Shown: piece after piece, positions 5,993 through 7,914 of the stretch
Layout: every line of letters starts with the position of its first letter
Numbering within the stretch: position 1 is the first letter of the stretch
NCBI GenBank assembly: GCA_014729735.1
Contig: WJJN01000295.1
Span: 1 to 7,914, forward strand
Reading direction: 5' to 3'
Source: Candidatus Zhuqueibacterota bacterium
GTDB taxonomy: Bacteria > Zhuqueibacterota > Zhuqueibacteria > Thermofontimicrobiales > Thiofontviventaceae
DNA length: 7,914 nucleotides
Made by a program: the position numbers and the translations under genes
Notes under the pieces: generated by a model
The model's input: the letters and a program-made list of their open reading frames with translations, nothing else
Database searches by the model: none
Told to the model about the DNA's origin: nothing

Positions 5993-6445
5993 ATGGATAT
6001 GAATGAACGTTTACAGCTCGCCATTGAAAGCATTTTAGAAAATGAAAGTTTAACCGCAGATCTCGAAGATGCTGCAGCGACCGAGCTAATTGACTGGGGC
6101 ACCGATTGTGCCGAAAAAATCGTGCAGCGCACTACCCTTGACGACACTGCCGACGTCGATGCAGCCATTGAGACCCGCTTAAAAGCCGTTCGAAAAATGA
6201 TGCGTCTAATTAACGCATGGATTGCCAACCGACAATCGTTGAGCGGAGATGAAGACGAATCCATGTTAAACCAGGTTATCGACCAAGTGAAAATTATCTA
6301 TGGCGAGAATCATGAACTGCCGGCAAAATCGCAGCAACGACATTTTCTCAGAGAGCGCCTGCCACATTCAAATGAGCCTGTAAAGATGGTGCTAATTCTG
6401 CGGATGCTGATCGAGGATCAAGAAGATTACCGAAAAAATAATTAG
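5993..6445 (+). CDS. Acidic helical protein of unknown function, 150 aa
   Basis: No family recognised. The protein is acidic (about 30 Asp/Glu, 18 Lys/Arg) and looks largely alpha-helical and cytoplasmic, with no signal peptide and no TM. The N-terminal half (1-80) is a run of amphipathic helices with a DDTADVDAAIETRLKAVRKM stretch (50-69). A GDEDES acidic linker (85-90) is followed by a second helical part ending in VKMVLILRMLIEDQEDYRKNN. The ATG at 5993 has GGGTGA about 4 bases upstream, a good match to the 16S tail, and is preferred. It follows the basic protein by 16 bases and precedes the PLD gene by 66. The opposite charge of the two small neighbours suggests they may bind each other. 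A partly overlapping open frame on the other strand is of poor quality. Confidence 0.7.
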   Translation: MDMNERLQLAIESILENESLTADLEDAAATELIDWGTDCAEKIVQRTTLDDTADVDAAIETRLKAVRKMMRLINAWIANRQSLSGDEDESMLNQVIDQVKIIYGENHELPAKSQQRHFLRERLPHSNEPVKMVLILRMLIEDQEDYRKNN

Positions 6446-6500
6446 TTTGAGATCTGTGCACTGAAATTATAAAGAGAATATAGAATAGATATATTATAAA

Positions 6501-6508
6501 AGGAGGAG
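6501..6508 (+). promoter_or_regulatory. Strong ribosome binding site of the PLD gene
   Basis: AGGAGGAG ends 3 bases before the ATG at 6512, with AGGAGG at a 5-base spacing, the strongest ribosome site in the window. It implies high translation of the PLD-like protein compared with its two neighbours. TTGAGA (6447-6452) and TATAAA (6468-6473) could form a weak extra promoter, but the 15-base spacer is short. Confidence 0.65.
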
Positions 6509-6511
6509 AAA

Positions 6512-7714
6512 ATGGCACGGAAAAAGGCAAAAAGAACCGGCGTCTGGAAAAGTCTCGCACTGCTGCTGGCAATTATCATCGCTGTCTCCGGACTCTATTA
6601 CTATCGCACAGGCGACAATCCGGTAGATTTGCTGCGTGAATCAAAGGACCTGAATGAGTTTCTTACGACTGCCAAAGAGAGAATCCTGCACCCCGAACCA
6701 CCTAAAGCGCCGCCAACTACGACCGTCGCTGAAGGTGATTGGTGGAACGTATACTTTACAAATCCAATGCAGACAGATGATCCCGCCTCTGGACGAAATT
6801 CAATTCAGGAAAAACTGATCCATCATATTCAAAATTCGAATAAATCCATTCACATTGCCTCATTCGAATTCAATTTAACACCGGTCGCCGAAGCACTCAT
6901 CGAAGCCCACCACCGGGGTGTCGAAGTGTTGTGGGTGACTGATAACGAGCACGGACTGGAGGCGGATCATGAGACCGGGCACGGTCAATTTGCAATGCTG
7001 CAGGAAGCTGGTATTCCCGTCAAGGACGATGCCCGCGGCGCATTGATGCACAACAAATTCTGGATTTTCGATGGCGAGATCGTATGGACCGGCTCAACTA
7101 ATATCACCCAAAACGGGATCTTCAAAAATAATAATAACGTGATTACCATCAAATCGCCGGAGCTGGCGATGATTTATGAAGCTGAATTTCAGGAAATGTG
7201 GCAGGGGAATGAATTCGGCATCACATCGACTTCGACGCCGGACCGTCAAAAAATCGCTATTAATGGAAATGACATTCAGGTCTTTTTTGCGGCTGAAGAT
7301 GATGTCGCCGAAAAGCTGCTACCAATCATCGAAAGTGCACAAAACAGCATTCGTTTTATGGCGTTTTCATTTACTCATAATGGCATGGGCGATGCGATCC
7401 TGAATCGTGCGCGTGCAGGGATTGATGTTAAAGGTATTTTCGAACTACGCGGTAGCGAAACCAGCTATAGCGAGCTCGGCAAATTACATCGTGCCGGTGT
7501 GCCGGTTCGACAGGACGGGAATCCCAGAACGTTTCATCACAAAGTGATCATAATTGATAACAAAACCGTTGTTACAGGCTCATTCAATTTTTCAAATAAT
7601 GCCAATAAAAACAATGATGAAAATGTAATCGTCATTAACAATCGAGACATTTCCCAGCAATATACAAATGAATTTGAACGCAGATGGGAAGAAGCGCAGG
7701 TACCTGATCTGTAA
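6512..7714 (+). CDS. Membrane-anchored phospholipase D-like protein with two HKD motifs, 400 aa
   Basis: Phospholipase D superfamily phosphodiesterase. Residues 1-12 are basic (RKKAKRTG), followed by one TM/signal anchor (about 14-31), so the enzyme should face the periplasm. A Pro/Thr-rich linker (60-72) leads to two PLD domains. The first has the HKD motif HNKFWIFD (His180, Lys182, Asp187) followed by GSTN (194-197). The second has HHKVIIID (His342, Lys344, Asp349) followed by GSFNFS (356-361). Both catalytic sets are intact, so one active site with two His is expected. The superfamily covers phospholipases, cardiolipin synthases and Nuc-type endonucleases. The spacing and the paired GS-N signatures fit the Nuc/mitoPLD-like side as well as a lipase, so the substrate (phospholipid or DNA) is open. 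It probably shares an operon with the two small orphan genes upstream. The length is complete. Confidence 0.9.
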   Translation: MARKKAKRTGVWKSLALLLAIIIAVSGLYYYRTGDNPVDLLRESKDLNEFLTTAKERILHPEPPKAPPTTTVAEGDWWNVYFTNPMQTDDPASGRNSIQEKLIHHIQNSNKSIHIASFEFNLTPVAEALIEAHHRGVEVLWVTDNEHGLEADHETGHGQFAMLQEAGIPVKDDARGALMHNKFWIFDGEIVWTGSTNITQNGIFKNNNNVITIKSPELAMIYEAEFQEMWQGNEFGITSTSTPDRQKIAINGNDIQVFFAAEDDVAEKLLPIIESAQNSIRFMAFSFTHNGMGDAILNRARAGIDVKGIFELRGSETSYSELGKLHRAGVPVRQDGNPRTFHHKVIIIDNKTVVTGSFNFSNNANKNNDENVIVINNRDISQQYTNEFERRWEEAQVPDL

Positions 7715-7723
7715 AATTGGGGA

Positions 7724-7755
7724 ATCCTTGCGAAGGTTCAAACCTTCGCAAGGAT
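7724..7755. repeat. Perfect 15-bp palindrome between convergent genes
   Basis: ATCCTTGCGAAGGTT (7724-7738) and AACCTTCGCAAGGAT (7741-7755) are exact inverted copies separated by CA. The strong hairpin lies 9 bases after the PLD stop and 6 bases after the purF stop read from the other side. It should end or protect both convergent transcripts, yet lacks a T run on the + strand. The CCTTGCGAAGG core resembles extragenic palindromic repeats dispersed in some genomes. Confidence 0.7.
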
Positions 7756-7761
7756 GGATTG

Positions 7762-7914
7762 TTATTTCCTGTTGGAGCCTAACTTTTCATGCTCGATTTC
7801 CTGGATCATTTCTTCTGTAACACCCGTGGGATATTTTCCTGAGAAACAAGCATAACAGCACGGAAGATCTGCATACAACTCCCGCAAATCCTCCAGATTC
7901 TGATAAATCACTGC
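7762..7914 (-). CDS. purF: Amidophosphoribosyltransferase (PurF), C-terminal 50 aa
   Basis: The - strand frame is open from the window edge to a TAA at 7764-7762. The visible residues include YQNLEDLRELYADLP, then CCYACFSGKYPTGVTEEM and an EIEHEKLGSNRK tail. The C-Y-A-C-F-S-G-K-Y-P block matches the C-terminal CxxCFtGxYP signature of PurF. PurF is the first committed enzyme of de novo purine synthesis, transferring ammonia from glutamine to phosphoribosyl pyrophosphate in the cytoplasm. The paired Cys (C-Y-A-C) are the last ligands of the 4Fe-4S cluster in the Bacillus-type enzymes, so this is probably the cluster-carrying form. The N-terminal glutaminase and PRTase domains lie outside the window. 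It converges on the PLD gene and is functionally unrelated to it. Confidence 0.9.
   Translation of the reverse strand, partial: AVIYQNLEDLRELYADLPCCYACFSGKYPTGVTEEMIQEIEHEKLGSNRK

Noticed and set aside
5935..6264. - strand open frame opposite the acidic 150-aa gene
   Set aside because: Ser/Arg/Ala-rich shadow, no ribosome site; the + strand frame has a proper ribosome site and plausible helices.
5647..6445. Classical type II toxin-antitoxin pair
   Set aside because: Neither small protein shows a recognisable toxin fold motif or a DNA-binding antitoxin domain; only size and charge would support it.
6348..6572. - strand open frame over the PLD gene start
   Set aside because: It is antisense to a strong ribosome site and the signal anchor of PLD; its hydrophobic look derives from AT-rich promoter DNA.

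Overview
The window reads as chromosomal DNA from a Gram-negative (diderm) bacterium of moderate GC content. The evidence is an outer-membrane beta-barrel C-terminus ending in Phe, a 12-TM MMPL/RND exporter, and a membrane-anchored phospholipase D-like protein. No phylum can be fixed from the sequence. The gene style (PadR with a HAAS-like membrane partner, palindromic intergenic repeats, MMPL beside an outer-membrane barrel) suggests the FCB/Calditrichota-like part of the tree, but this is only an impression. I see no rRNA, tRNA, CRISPR array, phage gene or full insertion sequence.

Left part, + strand (1-3331): the end of an outer-membrane beta-barrel gene, an inverted repeat, then a complete 946-aa MMPL/RND transporter that closes with a strong bidirectional terminator. 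Barrel plus inner-membrane RND pump could form an envelope transport pair, but no substrate can be named.

Middle, - strand (3364-5448): an excellent sigma70-type promoter drives padR, then a HAAS-like four-TM protein overlapping padR by 4 nt (ATGA), then a very short MotA/TolQ/ExbB-like protein that lacks the family's cytoplasmic loop and intramembrane Glu. Beyond a roughly 156-bp MITE-like palindromic element lies a separate 76-aa two-TM protein. The best reading is a PadR-regulated membrane-stress or sensing cassette of unknown output.

Right part, + strand (5396-7714): AT-rich promoter DNA, including a divergent promoter that appears to share its palindromic -10 with the padR promoter. It is followed by two orphan small proteins (a basic, His/Lys-rich one of at least 109 aa and an acidic one of 150 aa) and a 400-aa membrane-anchored protein with two HKD motifs (phospholipase D superfamily). 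The gene spacing permits one operon. After a perfect 15-bp palindrome the window ends in the C-terminus of purF on the - strand.

The most unusual material is the padR/HAAS/mini-ExbB cassette with its shared divergent promoter, the MITE-like element, and the orphan basic/acidic pair in front of the exported PLD protein. None can be called a proven new system from sequence alone.
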